Shown here: positions 8,934 through 16,441 of the stretch, piece by piece
How the letters are laid out: each line of letters starts with the position of its first letter
How positions within the stretch are numbered: the first letter of the stretch is position 1
Source of the DNA: a virus
Direction: 5' to 3' (one strand)
Length of the DNA: 64,000 nt
Virus record (IMG/VR): IMGVR_UViG_3300034102_003517
Coordinates: 1 to 64,000 of that record
Made by a program: the position numbers and the translations under genes
The notes under the pieces: model-generated
Database searches by the model: none
What the model was told of the DNA's origin: nothing
Seen by the model: the letters and a program-made list of their open reading frames with translations, nothing else

Positions 8934-9863
8934 GTGAAAGAAATATGTTTAGATATAACTGGTTGTAGAGCATTAGGGGACACACTATGCTCGACACCAA
9001 CAATTAAAAAACTATATAATTCTTATGGTAAAAAAATATCTATAATAACTAACATACCTGAGTTATTTCAATCAAATCCATATGTGGAAAATATTTTTGA
9101 TGGTTCTACAAATCAGGATCAATTAAAAGAAATGTACCATGTAATTAATACATTTGATATTTCATATAAATCTGATGGTATATGTAATAAACATAATGCC
9201 ATGGATATAAGACAGTTTCATGCGATCTCTTTAGGGTTTATGTTAAATAAAGATGAAATGACTTTAGATTATTTCCCAAGAGATGTTATCCTCCCTGATT
9301 TACCAAAAAAATATGTTTTAATCCATCCTGTACAAAATTGGGATTCGAGAACTTGGACTGCAAAAAATTGGCAAATGTTAACTCAGTTATTAAATGAAAA
9401 AGGAATTTATGTTATTTCCGTAGGTAAAGATTCTTCTGAATTAGGTGGTTCAAATGTTGACAAACCTATTTTTAATTTCCCAATTAAAATTGGTTATAAC
9501 TTGATGAATCAAACAAGTTTAGATCAGACTTGGCATTTATTAAATAACTGTTCTTGTTTTGTAACAATGGATTCAGGTCTTTTACATTTGGCAGGGACTA
9601 CAGATTGCGAAATATTACAATTAGGAAGTTCAATAAATCCTGAATTTAGATCACCATACAGACACGGATCCCAAGAATATAAATATCATTATGTTAGAGG
9701 TGGTTGTGGATTAAATTGTGCGTCGGATGTTAAATACGGGGTTAGAGAATGGGGTACAATACAAGGGGTCCCATCTTTAGTGGGTTGTTTAGAAAGAAAA
9801 GAAACTTTTGAATGTCACCCATCGGTAATTCAAGTTTATAATAAGGTAATAGAATTGATTTAG
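8934..9863 (+). CDS. Family 9 glycosyltransferase (heptosyltransferase-like)
   Basis: 309 residues with a GTG start; the ATG two bases earlier runs straight into TGA. N-terminal DITGCRALGDTLCSTPTIKKLY and C-terminal VLIHPVQNWDSRTW, FVTMDSGLLHLAGTTDCEILQLG match the two GT-B halves of ADP-heptose transferases; in GT9 the Asp-Ser-Gly region binds the nucleotide-sugar. It is divergently transcribed from the three-domain protein, which has a related heptosyltransferase-like domain. Donor sugar not determinable. Confidence 0.85.
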   Translation: MKEICLDITGCRALGDTLCSTPTIKKLYNSYGKKISIITNIPELFQSNPYVENIFDGSTNQDQLKEMYHVINTFDISYKSDGICNKHNAMDIRQFHAISLGFMLNKDEMTLDYFPRDVILPDLPKKYVLIHPVQNWDSRTWTAKNWQMLTQLLNEKGIYVISVGKDSSELGGSNVDKPIFNFPIKIGYNLMNQTSLDQTWHLLNNCSCFVTMDSGLLHLAGTTDCEILQLGSSINPEFRSPYRHGSQEYKYHYVRGGCGLNCASDVKYGVREWGTIQGVPSLVGCLERKETFECHPSVIQVYNKVIELI

Positions 9864-9867
9864 TTGG

Positions 9868-9874
9868 TATTTAT
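9868..9874 (+). promoter_or_regulatory. TATTTAT element upstream of the LamG adhesin
   Basis: TATTTAT stands 15 bases before the ATG at 9890, in the short gap following the GT9 gene. No Shine-Dalgarno is present. Confidence 0.4.
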
Positions 9875-9889
9875 CTAATAAAAGATTAG

Positions 9890-10855
9890 ATGCCAAACGC
9901 AATTAAATATTCAACCACAGGTGATACACTCTCATTAAAGAAGGGTAATATATTCTTTGGTGTTGGTGATGTTGGAAAAGGACCTTCAAGTGCAACAACA
10001 TATTATAATGGGGTTACTCCTTCTGCCGGTGGTTACACAATATATTCATATAATGCAAGTCAGGTATCTAGGTTGAGTTTTCATTCTGCAAATAACGATG
10101 CTGCACTTATCGCATATACAAATGGAGTTTCAGGTCAAAATTTTAATACCGCTACGCAATGTTTAAATTGGTATGCAACGCAAACAAATTATGTTTGTGT
10201 TAATAGAGATTATGATGCTATTAGTTCTAATGGTTTAATTTTGAACTTGGATGCGGGATTTACCCCGTCATACACCACTTCAGGAACCACATGGTATGAT
10301 TTGTCGTATGGGGTTAATGATGGGACATTAACCAATGGGCCCACTTTTAACTCCTCAAACGGAGGTAGTATCGTATTTGATGGTGTTAATGATTGTGTTG
10401 TAGTTAATTCCAATGCTAATATACTTTCATATAGTACTTATACAAAAATCTCATGGTTCTATATAACCAGTTATCTTTATAACATAATTAGTGGTGGTAA
10501 TAATGGTCAACATGCTTTTTGGTTAGCGGGTACAAATAAACTACATGCCGGTCACAACGGACAGTGGTCAACCGTTGTAAGTACGACTTCTTTATCTTTA
10601 AACACTTGGTATTTTGGTGCTGTTACTTTTAACACAACCACAGGATGGAAATTATATGTAAATGGCGCGTCTGAGTCAACTTCTAGTAGTACATCAACAT
10701 TTAATGGTGGTAGTGAAATACTTGTCGGTGCTTATGGTACAGGTTCTAATGTTTTTGGAGGTAGAATTGCAATTGCTCAAGTATATAATAGGGTATTAAG
10801 CGATGCTGAAATATTACAAAACTTTAACGCACAAAAATCGAGATTTGGATTATAA
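9890..10855 (+). CDS. LamG/concanavalin-like adhesin (tail fibre protein)
   Basis: 321 residues. Residues of about 110-321 form a LamG-like jelly roll: SNGLILNLDAG, TWYDLSYGVNDGTLTNGPTF, GGSIVFDGVNDCVVV, KISWFYI, LNTWYFGAVTFNTTTGWKLYVNG, and the closing GRIAIAQVYNRVLSDAEILQNF. The N-terminal 105 residues are probably the virion-attachment part. Such domains bind carbohydrates or surface proteins. It is followed by two more small virion-like genes on the same strand. Fibre role is inferred from fold and context. Confidence 0.85.
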   Translation: MPNAIKYSTTGDTLSLKKGNIFFGVGDVGKGPSSATTYYNGVTPSAGGYTIYSYNASQVSRLSFHSANNDAALIAYTNGVSGQNFNTATQCLNWYATQTNYVCVNRDYDAISSNGLILNLDAGFTPSYTTSGTTWYDLSYGVNDGTLTNGPTFNSSNGGSIVFDGVNDCVVVNSNANILSYSTYTKISWFYITSYLYNIISGGNNGQHAFWLAGTNKLHAGHNGQWSTVVSTTSLSLNTWYFGAVTFNTTTGWKLYVNGASESTSSSTSTFNGGSEILVGAYGTGSNVFGGRIAIAQVYNRVLSDAEILQNFNAQKSRFGL

Positions 10856-10871
10856 TTATAAATAAAAAGAT

Positions 10872-11138
10872 ATGGCAACTTTAGAAGAATACGACAACAG
10901 AAGATTTATGATTTTTAATGTGAGTGAGTTAGGTCAAATCGACTTCTCAACCGTATTAGAAACATCTGCAGAAACTGTGAGAAAATCAGTCAATGAAACA
11001 AAAACATTTGTTAAATGGGACGGTACGATACCATCTTGTGTTAACAACTTAACAACAAAAGAAGGTCCATACACATATGATGAAATTTTGGTGATTCTAT
11101 CAACTCCTGAATGGACATCACCGATGCCAACTATCTAA
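10872..11138 (+). CDS. Small conserved-looking protein in fibre cluster
   Basis: 88 residues beginning MATLEEYDNRRFMIF. Not recognised. It contains an even mix of strand-forming residues and no membrane segment. Its TAA overlaps the ATG of the next gene (TAATG), so it is probably translated together with that adhesin; a chaperone or small fibre subunit is possible but unproven. Confidence 0.6.
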   Translation: MATLEEYDNRRFMIFNVSELGQIDFSTVLETSAETVRKSVNETKTFVKWDGTIPSCVNNLTTKEGPYTYDEILVILSTPEWTSPMPTI

Positions 11139-12019
11139 TGCCAACACTAAGACCATTTGCATATAACCCATCAAGAGTTTCTATTTCAGGAACAACACAA
11201 ATTGGTGATCTATGCGTTGGTACCCCATTTTCGGGGTTTTCAGGTCCACCAGTTTGGTGGAATGGACCTGATGAAGATCTTGGTTATGTTGTTGCCCAAT
11301 CAGTACCTGATAACAGCCAACCTACTAATGTATCGGGTCAAACTGCTTCAGTTGGTTTTTTTAGAACTGATGGTTTTTTAGAAAATGACTTTATTGAGTT
11401 GTCGGAACTTATTTCTTCAGGACAAACATTTAACACAGGAAACGAAGCATATCTATGGTTAAGTGGTAATGGGTATTGGAGTTCTTGGAATTTTGTTGCC
11501 CCTACAGCAACACCTACACCAACGGCAACACCAATACCACCAACAGCTACTCCTACTGCAACACCAACTCCAACCCCAACAACTAATCCTATACCTGAAA
11601 GTGGTGTTACATTCTCACAAGCATTCACAGGGGCGACTGCACCATCATCCGCAATAGAAACTGCTTGGAATACATTTAGAAGTCAATTAACTGGTACTAC
11701 ATACACCCAATTTGTATGGTCAAGTACAAATGGAAATTCAATAACGGTTTCAGATCCAACCTTAGTACAGACCTTAGCGAATGGGTTAAGAACCGCCACA
11801 ATAACTTCAGTAACTATTAATAGTGTGTCTTGGAGAGTTGGTACGGGATGTGGTACACCTAAAATTGGTGGGGTTGCCGTTGAGTTCTCAAACATTGCTA
11901 GTTGTAACGCGGGTAGTACATATGCTCTTAGACCTATGATTAATAATGCTAACTGGGGAGGGACTAATCAAAGTACGGTAGGGGCACCATCTCAAACAAT
12001 AACTTTAACATTTAGTTAG
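11138..12019 (+). CDS. Adhesin with Pro-Thr-Ala linker
   Basis: 293 residues from the ATG at 11138, chosen because it overlaps the previous stop as TAATG; an in-frame ATG at 11111 would add nine residues. The N-terminal domain (residues 1 to about 120) includes PPVWWNGPDEDLGYVVAQ and GNEAYLWLSGNGYWSSWNF. A linker of about 35 residues rich in PTATPT follows, then a beta-rich C-terminal domain (FSQAFTGATAPSSAIETAWNTF ... QTITLTFS). The architecture of N-domain, linker and variable tip is shared with the genes at 710 and 62064. Likely a tail-fibre tip protein. Confidence 0.75.
   Translation: MPTLRPFAYNPSRVSISGTTQIGDLCVGTPFSGFSGPPVWWNGPDEDLGYVVAQSVPDNSQPTNVSGQTASVGFFRTDGFLENDFIELSELISSGQTFNTGNEAYLWLSGNGYWSSWNFVAPTATPTPTATPIPPTATPTATPTPTPTTNPIPESGVTFSQAFTGATAPSSAIETAWNTFRSQLTGTTYTQFVWSSTNGNSITVSDPTLVQTLANGLRTATITSVTINSVSWRVGTGCGTPKIGGVAVEFSNIASCNAGSTYALRPMINNANWGGTNQSTVGAPSQTITLTFS
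11500..11594 (+). repeat. Pro-Thr-Ala coding repeat
   Basis: Degenerate CCTACA/CCAACG/GCAACA triplets encode the PTATPTPT linker of the surrounding adhesin. Composition matches the repeats at 826-912 and 63946-64000. Confidence 0.8.
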
Positions 12020-12021
12020 AT

Positions 12022-12156
12022 ATGATTACTTACGATGTAATAGAAATAGAAACAGAAAACATTGTCCTCTCGGATAAGACTCAGGAGGAATGTTTACAAT
12101 GGATAGAGGATTATGGTAATATTATAGAATATACTATACAAGAACACCAACACTAA
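12022..12156 (+). CDS. Short acidic protein, 44 residues
   Basis: ATG at 12022, two bases after the adhesin stop; TAA at 12154-12156. The product begins MITYDVIEIE and ends TIQEHQH, with 9 Glu and no membrane segment. Its frame is clean and its position directly follows the operon. Its 3' end overlaps the convergent gene by 23 bases. Not recognised; possibly real but small. Confidence 0.45.
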   Translation: MITYDVIEIETENIVLSDKTQEECLQWIEDYGNIIEYTIQEHQH

Positions 12157-12625
12157 AATATACTCGTTCTTTTGAACCTACCATTTGTTTGTACCATTCA
12201 CCATTAGAATCCATCCATACATATGGATCGTTAGGGTCCTCAGTCCACCCATGTTTAGAATAATACTCAGAATCTTTTCTTAATAGATTTGATCTATGTG
12301 AAGTGTGAAATTCTTCCATACCCAACCAATGAGGTAAAACAAACTCACCTTCAATTTGTTCGTGTTCCATTGTGTTTTTAAATCCACGAGAAACCCATAC
12401 ATCAATACTATCATTATAGTATTGTTTTAACGCGTTTACATAATCTTTCCACATAACAGAACATGGGTGATTTAACCAACCCTTATATGGTTTACCATCT
12501 TTTCTAGTGCGACCTGTTATTGCTGAAATTATTTGATATGCTTCTACTCTTTGTTTTCCTAAGCGCTTGTTGTCTAAAGACTCTAAAGACTTTCTGAAAT
12601 CAGTATATGGAAGAAAAGTTTGCAT
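12134..12625 (-). CDS. MSMEG_6728-like protein, possibly related to pyrimidine-dimer glycosylases
   Basis: 163 residues. The opening MQTFLPYTDFRKSLESLDNK, then RLGKQRVEAYQII and GWLNHPCSVMWKDY match my recollection of the MSMEG_6728 family, grouped near the T4 endonuclease V-type pyrimidine-dimer glycosylases. A repair role is therefore possible but not demonstrated; catalytic assignment is uncertain. It is a lone minus-strand gene between fibre and accessory genes. Confidence 0.65.
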   Translation of the reverse strand: MQTFLPYTDFRKSLESLDNKRLGKQRVEAYQIISAITGRTRKDGKPYKGWLNHPCSVMWKDYVNALKQYYNDSIDVWVSRGFKNTMEHEQIEGEFVLPHWLGMEEFHTSHRSNLLRKDSEYYSKHGWTEDPNDPYVWMDSNGEWYKQMVGSKERVYFSVGVLV

Positions 12626-12652
12626 AAAATTAATTTTTTTGAAAAAGTGATA

Positions 12653-12660
12653 TATTTATA
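12653..12660. promoter_or_regulatory. TATTTATA element between divergent genes
   Basis: TATTTATA lies 41 bases before the ATG at 12701; on the other strand it reads TATAAATA, 27 bases before the start at 12625. It could serve either gene. Confidence 0.35.
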
Positions 12661-12700
12661 TGGTAAAGATAATAAAATTAACTTAGAATAAAAAAAAATT

Positions 12701-13174
12701 ATGAAAAAAATTGTTAGACTAACTGAATCCGATTTAGTTAATATCGTAAAAAGAGTAATCGAGGAACAAACTACACCAGCTGTTATTGATGCTGGATATA
12801 GTCGTGATATGCAAGATTACGCTATTGTACTTTCTCAACCAACTATCGCTGGTGGTTCAGGTTACAAGGGAACAGTGACTGCTCAGGTTAAATTCAACGG
12901 AGTTAGAATCAAAGATAATGGATCTCCTGTAACAAAAGGAAACATTGTTCTTTATGCCGCATGTGGTCCTAGCGCCAATCCAGGGGCATTAAGTCCAAGA
13001 AGTTCTGCGGATGTTTTCGAAGGTGGTAGTACTTATGTTTTTGGAAGAGGTAGTGTAGTAGATAAAATGGTTAGAAATTTTTGTCAATCTAAAGGTCAAC
13101 CTAGTTCACCAACTGCAGGAAATGCTGTAAATTACATTGGAGATGCTAAAAAAGCATTATCAATGTCAAAATAA
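12701..13174 (+). CDS. Putative capsid-targeted protein with N-terminal IVRLTESDL peptide (copy 1)
   Basis: 157 residues. Residues 1-23 share the pattern M-x-K-IVRLTESDL-x-x-IV-x-RVI-x-E-Q with the gene at 14362, while the rest of the two proteins is unrelated. The shared peptide is amphipathic and ends in I20-E21-E22, matching the [I/L]-x-E cleavage rule of T4-type prohead proteases. The body is rich in Gly/Ser and beta strands. The gene has its own upstream AT-rich element and a terminator. Inferred, not shown: an internal virion protein delivered with DNA. Enzymatic function not recognised. Confidence 0.65.
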   Translation: MKKIVRLTESDLVNIVKRVIEEQTTPAVIDAGYSRDMQDYAIVLSQPTIAGGSGYKGTVTAQVKFNGVRIKDNGSPVTKGNIVLYAACGPSANPGALSPRSSADVFEGGSTYVFGRGSVVDKMVRNFCQSKGQPSSPTAGNAVNYIGDAKKALSMSK

Positions 13175-13191
13175 TTAAAAAACTAATTGAA

Positions 13192-13222
13192 CAAAAAACC
13201 CTCCGAAAAGAGGGTTTTTTTG
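13192..13222. terminator. Bidirectional rho-independent terminator
   Basis: Inverted repeat ACCCTC-CGAAAA-GAGGGT flanked by an A-run and a T-run, between the convergent genes ending at 13174 and 13235. It can serve both strands. Confidence 0.85.
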
Positions 13223-13234
13223 TTTTGGGTAATA

Positions 13235-13678
13235 TTACATATTTACTACTGCCGCGTAAGTACGGTTATTATCTTTGAAGACTACAATCAAATCTTTGTT
13301 TGTTGATTTCATTTTATTAATTACAAAAGTCATCGTACCAAAATCTTCAGTCACAACATCAAATTTTGTAAAGTATGTCTCATCTTCCAAATTTGTAATC
13401 TTGTATACCACTTCTTTACGGTCTTTTGATCCCGATTCCAAAGTAATATAATTGTGGGTCAATGTTTTTTTATCTAAGTTGATCTCGTAAAGATTAAATC
13501 CATCTGATTGTAGAACTTGACCCACAGTCTTACCCTTTAAAAGATCCTCAGGATTGATATTTTTATTTGTAATGTCAAAATAATCAAAACCACCCAAAGT
13601 ATGGAAGTTCAAATTTGCTTGAGAGAAAACAGTAATTGTTGAGAATAATGCGAAAACTAAGGTCAATAAATTTTTCAT
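13235..13678 (-). CDS. Secreted small protein with Bacteroidota-type signal peptide
   Basis: 147 residues from the ATG at 13678; this start puts a clear signal peptide at the N-terminus (MKNLLTLVFALFSTITVFSQ) and leaves a promoter upstream, while a longer frame would begin upstream of that promoter. The mature part includes NINPEDLLKGKTVGQ, similar to RISPKDLL in the secreted protein at 14763. A TTG-N18-TATCTTTG host-type promoter precedes it. Function unknown; export to periplasm or surface predicted. A superinfection or envelope role is speculation. Confidence 0.75.
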   Translation of the reverse strand: MKNLLTLVFALFSTITVFSQANLNFHTLGGFDYFDITNKNINPEDLLKGKTVGQVLQSDGFNLYEINLDKKTLTHNYITLESGSKDRKEVVYKITNLEDETYFTKFDVVTEDFGTMTFVINKMKSTNKDLIVVFKDNNRTYAAVVNM

Positions 13679-13715
13679 GTTATTTGGTTTAAAGGGTTTA
13701 TGAATGATTACACTA

Positions 13716-13746
13716 CAAAGATAAGACCTTTTTTTGATTTGCAAAA
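13716..13746 (-). promoter_or_regulatory. Bacteroidota-type promoter of the secreted protein gene
   Basis: On the minus strand TATCTTTG (13716-13723) fits the TAnnTTTG -7 element, and TTTTG (13742-13746) the -33 element, with an 18-base spacer. About 37 bases remain to the ATG at 13678. Confidence 0.75.
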
Positions 13747-13803
13747 CACTTTTAAAAATATTTTAAAAAAAATATCCCACCATAATTAAATGATGGGATT
13801 AAT

Positions 13804-14221
13804 TGGTGGACCTAGAGGGCTCCGACTCCCTCGTCCGGCTCGTCTTGTCTAAGAGACAACTACATGTTTAGGATAAGGTTTTTCATACCTTCCAAAATAT
13901 TTGGTTCCTATTTTAACATCGTTACCAAAAACTGTGTCGAGTTCACTTTTGTTACGGTAGACCTCTGAACGAGACCGTTTGTTTCTTTTTGGGTAGAAAC
14001 CACACCTTAAGGATTTCTGTTGCTAGGTTATGTATCCACCGACCCCCCGTTTCCGTACTTAAATTAAGCTACAGTAACTTCTTGAGTTGAGATAAGTCCC
14101 AAAGTCTCAAGGTTGTTTAGCACATTGCCAGTTGTTGTTCGAATCAGTTTTTAACGAGATTAATTCAGTCCCGACATGCTTCTTTTATTCAACCAACGCC
14201 CGTCAAATCCAATATAGGCCC
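13804..14221 (-). ncRNA. ssrA: Transfer-messenger RNA (tmRNA)
   Basis: 418 bases. The 5' end GGGCCTA pairs with TAGGTCC before the encoded CCA, giving a 7-bp acceptor stem with the G3-U70 wobble read by alanyl-tRNA synthetase. Just inside is the conserved TGGATTTGACGGG block, then GCATGTCGGGA, and near the 3' end TAAACATGTAG, all as in bacterial tmRNA. From a resume codon GGC at tmRNA position 93 an open frame of 21 codons begins GNVLNNLETL and ends STQEVTVA before TAA. The tag is longer than the usual ten or so residues and does not end in LAA. The T-arm is atypical: an 8-base loop AGTCGGAG instead of TTCRANY. tmRNA with SmpB rescues stalled ribosomes. A host-type promoter lies 30-odd bases upstream. 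The call is secure; tag frame is inferred. Confidence 0.95.
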
Positions 14222-14257
14222 ATATATCTTAATTGACTACTTCAAAGAATAATAATA

Positions 14258-14288
14258 CAAATATAAATATTATATCCTAAAAAATCAA
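14258..14288 (-). promoter_or_regulatory. Bacteroidota-type promoter of the tmRNA
   Basis: Minus strand: TTG (14286-14288), 20-base spacer, TATATTTG (14258-14265). Initiation a few bases downstream would leave a leader of about 30 bases for RNase P to remove from the tmRNA 5' end at 14221. Confidence 0.8.
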
Positions 14289-14315
14289 ATTAATTAATTT
14301 TTTTACTTAAAACAA

Positions 14316-14325
14316 TATACTTATA
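14316..14325 (+). promoter_or_regulatory. TATACTTATA, variant of the TATTTATA element
   Basis: Lies 36 bases before the ATG at 14362, a spacing like that of TATTTATA before the related gene at 12701 (41 bases). One substitution from the common form. Confidence 0.3.
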
Positions 14326-14361
14326 GAATATAGTAAATAAAATTATATTAAAATATTAATT

Positions 14362-14715
14362 ATGAGTAAAATTGTAAGATTAACTGAAAGTGACTTGAAA
14401 AGAATCGTATCCAGAGTAATCAACGAACAAGAAGTGATGGATTGGGCGCAATATTCTGTAGCTGCGGAAAAAAATAGAAAAGGAATGCGTATTGCTAATA
14501 CTGGAAACAATGGTGCCGACGGAGTCGGGTTTGATTTAAAACAGTGGAGTCAAGATTTAGGATGGATAAATGATAGAAGTGGAAAAGATTATACTTATTC
14601 ATGTAAAACTGGTCAGATAGTGGATGAAAGTAATCAACCTATTTCTTCCATGGTGGTTTCTCAACTAACTTTAAATCACCCTAATTGGAAGGGGACCCTT
14701 AAATCCGATTGTTAA
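14362..14715 (+). CDS. Putative capsid-targeted protein with N-terminal IVRLTESDL peptide (copy 2)
   Basis: 117 residues. Residues 1-23 are nearly identical to the gene at 12701 (KIVRLTESDL, then RVINEQ), with I20-N21-E22 as a prohead-protease-like cleavage site. The remainder (MDWAQYSVAAEKNRKG ... GVGFDLKQWSQDLGW ... LTLNHPNWKGTLKSDC) shows no resemblance to copy 1 and is not recognised. The head-to-head position with the tmRNA promoter and a strong terminator mark it as an independent unit. Predicted virion-internal or processed protein; function unknown. Confidence 0.65.
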   Translation: MSKIVRLTESDLKRIVSRVINEQEVMDWAQYSVAAEKNRKGMRIANTGNNGADGVGFDLKQWSQDLGWINDRSGKDYTYSCKTGQIVDESNQPISSMVVSQLTLNHPNWKGTLKSDC

Positions 14716-14735
14716 AGACTTTAAATTAATTTAAT

Positions 14736-14764
14736 AAAAAAGGTGGGTATACCCACCTTTTTTT
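14736..14764. terminator. Bidirectional rho-independent terminator
   Basis: AGGTGGGT-ATACCCACCT forms a near-perfect palindrome flanked by A6 and T7 runs, between convergent genes ending at 14715 and 14763. Confidence 0.85.
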
Positions 14765-15203
14765 ATTTTATAGATATACTACTTACCTCTTCTAAAATTA
14801 AATTAGATAAGTTATCCTGACCTCCCCAATACCAATAATAATAACATATTGTATCACTTACAAATTGATGGGTAACTAGAGGGAATCCGTCTCTTAAATC
14901 TTTTTCAATAAAGGTTAATTTAATTAAACTTCCTTCAATCTTTTCGACTTTGGTTATACTTAAAGAACTCTGAAGAGAATCATTAATATAAAATTTACAA
15001 ATATTACTATCTAAATCAAAAACTTTTTTATACTTACTTGGCTCACTTGCATACATCGAGGAGGTATCGAGTAATAAATCCTTTGGTGATATTCTACCTT
15101 CAGAAATAAAAAATTTAGTTTTTTCAAATTCAACCGTAATAACTTGTGAAATTGAAAAAAAAGATGATAAAAAAATTAATAGAGTTATAGAAAATTTTTG
15201 CAT
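14763..15203 (-). CDS. Second secreted small protein with signal peptide
   Basis: 146 residues. Signal peptide MQKFSITLLIFLSSFFSISQ, then a mature region with KTKFFISEGRISPKDLLLDT; the ISPKDLL segment resembles INPEDLL in the 13235 protein, and lengths match, so the two may be distant paralogues. A TATATTTG -7 element lies 36 bases upstream. It and its partner flank the tmRNA and the copy-2 gene. Function unknown. Confidence 0.7.
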   Translation of the reverse strand: MQKFSITLLIFLSSFFSISQVITVEFEKTKFFISEGRISPKDLLLDTSSMYASEPSKYKKVFDLDSNICKFYINDSLQSSLSITKVEKIEGSLIKLTFIEKDLRDGFPLVTHQFVSDTICYYYWYWGGQDNLSNLILEEVSSISIK

Positions 15204-15239
15204 GGTTAAAATGGGGTTTTAGAATGTTGAGATTAGATA

Positions 15240-15247
15240 CAAATATA
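15240..15247 (-). promoter_or_regulatory. Candidate -7 element TATATTTG
   Basis: Fits TAnnTTTG on the minus strand, 36 bases before the start at 15203. No TTG was found at the expected -33 distance, so support is partial. Confidence 0.5.
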
Positions 15248-15279
15248 ATATTTTTTTTTAATATATGTTGTTAATAATA

Positions 15280-15286
15280 TATTTAT
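15280..15286 (+). promoter_or_regulatory. TATTTAT element next to the 15293 start
   Basis: Part of TATTTATTTAT; six bases separate the first copy from ATG 15293. If it is a promoter, the transcript would have almost no leader. Confidence 0.35.
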
Positions 15287-15292
15287 TTATAT

Positions 15293-16441
15293 ATGCGAAA
15301 AATATTAGATATTTTTGAACAAGACGAAGATGAGATAGAATTAACCGACTACGAAAAAATTCTTGCTTTAAATAAAAGAAAGATTGACCCATATGAAACT
15401 GATTTTGATGGGTGTGATGGTACTGATTATTCAGACTATTATGAAGTAGGTTATGATGGTATAACTTTCACTTTCCATGATGGATTAGAAGAATACCTAA
15501 GATTTTTTTTCAAAGAAACTTATGGTGATGAAGGTTCAGATGCTTGGTATGAAGCGGGATATCTTGATTCTATGCGTAGAGGTCAATGGGAATGGGATAC
15601 TTGGGATAGAGCAAGTGAAGATTGGAATGATGGGTATATAATTGAATCAATAAACGGTGATCCATTAAAACTTTTATATGAGATATTAAAAAAATATCAA
15701 CCACACTTATTAAATTCTTTTGAGGTTATTGATAATCACGTTAAGTGGAAAGATGGTAAAGAAACGGATAAAATATGTGATTTTATTGAATCTGTAAGTA
15801 GCAGAACAAAGGATGATTTAATAGAGGCTTATGCATATGCAAATGATAGAGCAACGGATGCGGAAGTGCCAAGATATATTGATGAAATATATTGTAATTC
15901 TTTATCTGTTATTGGTATTGAAAATCAATCAAAAAATTGTTATTGGAAATATTTTTTAAGTTGGGGTGACGCCATTATGTTATTTGTAAGATACGGAACT
16001 CCCGAAGATTGTTTGCTGGATATAATGTTTAAAGCAATAGAAAAAGAAGTTACAAACCACGCTTCAGAATATTATGAAATTCAATACGAAGCTTGGAACA
16101 GAGATGTATTTTACGAAGAATTTAATAAAAGAAGTATTAGAGATTTAGAAAGTTTAATGGAAGAGTTAGACGATATGGTTCAAGAGGGTGGAGAAGAAAA
16201 AATGAAAAAATATTTTCAAATTTTAAACACACTAAATGAAAAAATAGGATTTAATCGTAGTAAAAAAATTCCAGGAGGATATGAAATTAGAATATTTGAT
16301 GTTGATAGTGACACTTTAATGGTTAATTATGGTTTACGTAAAGGAAACACATGGGGAGAACCATTTAAAAAAGGGTCCGCCCCATTACGTCGTATCTTGG
16401 ATATGTTGGAAACTCCACCGATTGTTCCTTATATTGATTAA
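15293..16441 (+). CDS. Large acidic protein of unknown function
   Basis: 382 residues, strongly acidic and rich in Asp, Tyr and Trp (FDGCDGTDYSDYYEVGYDG, WEWDTWDRASEDWNDGY). The short N-terminus MRKILDIFEQ contains I7-F8-E9, which would fit the same [I/L]-x-E rule as the 12701 and 14362 proteins. The C-terminal third has GGYEIRIFDVDSDTLMVNYG. The 3' end overlaps the stop of the convergent peptidase gene by four bases. No family recognised; possible DNA mimic because of its charge, which is conjecture. Confidence 0.6.
   Translation: MRKILDIFEQDEDEIELTDYEKILALNKRKIDPYETDFDGCDGTDYSDYYEVGYDGITFTFHDGLEEYLRFFFKETYGDEGSDAWYEAGYLDSMRRGQWEWDTWDRASEDWNDGYIIESINGDPLKLLYEILKKYQPHLLNSFEVIDNHVKWKDGKETDKICDFIESVSSRTKDDLIEAYAYANDRATDAEVPRYIDEIYCNSLSVIGIENQSKNCYWKYFLSWGDAIMLFVRYGTPEDCLLDIMFKAIEKEVTNHASEYYEIQYEAWNRDVFYEEFNKRSIRDLESLMEELDDMVQEGGEEKMKKYFQILNTLNEKIGFNRSKKIPGGYEIRIFDVDSDTLMVNYGLRKGNTWGEPFKKGSAPLRRILDMLETPPIVPYID

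Noticed and set aside
10857-10864. TATAAATA, an exact T4 late-promoter sequence before ATG 10872
   Set aside because: Only seven bases from the ATG and a single clear copy in this orientation; the gene is probably part of the preceding operon.
11338-11628. Minus-strand frame with Val-Gly repeats
   Set aside because: Complement of the Pro-Thr-Ala linker of the adhesin; no start context.
13804-14221. Alternative tag frames in the tmRNA (GCA ATG TGC then stop, or a frame giving QCAKQP then stop)
   Set aside because: They give three to six codons. The GGC frame gives an uninterrupted 21-codon tag starting at position 93, where known tmRNAs resume.
13745-14361. Apparent gene-free gap that might hold small coding regions
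   Set aside because: It is filled by the tmRNA, its promoter and the promoter region of the 14362 gene; no convincing reading frame.
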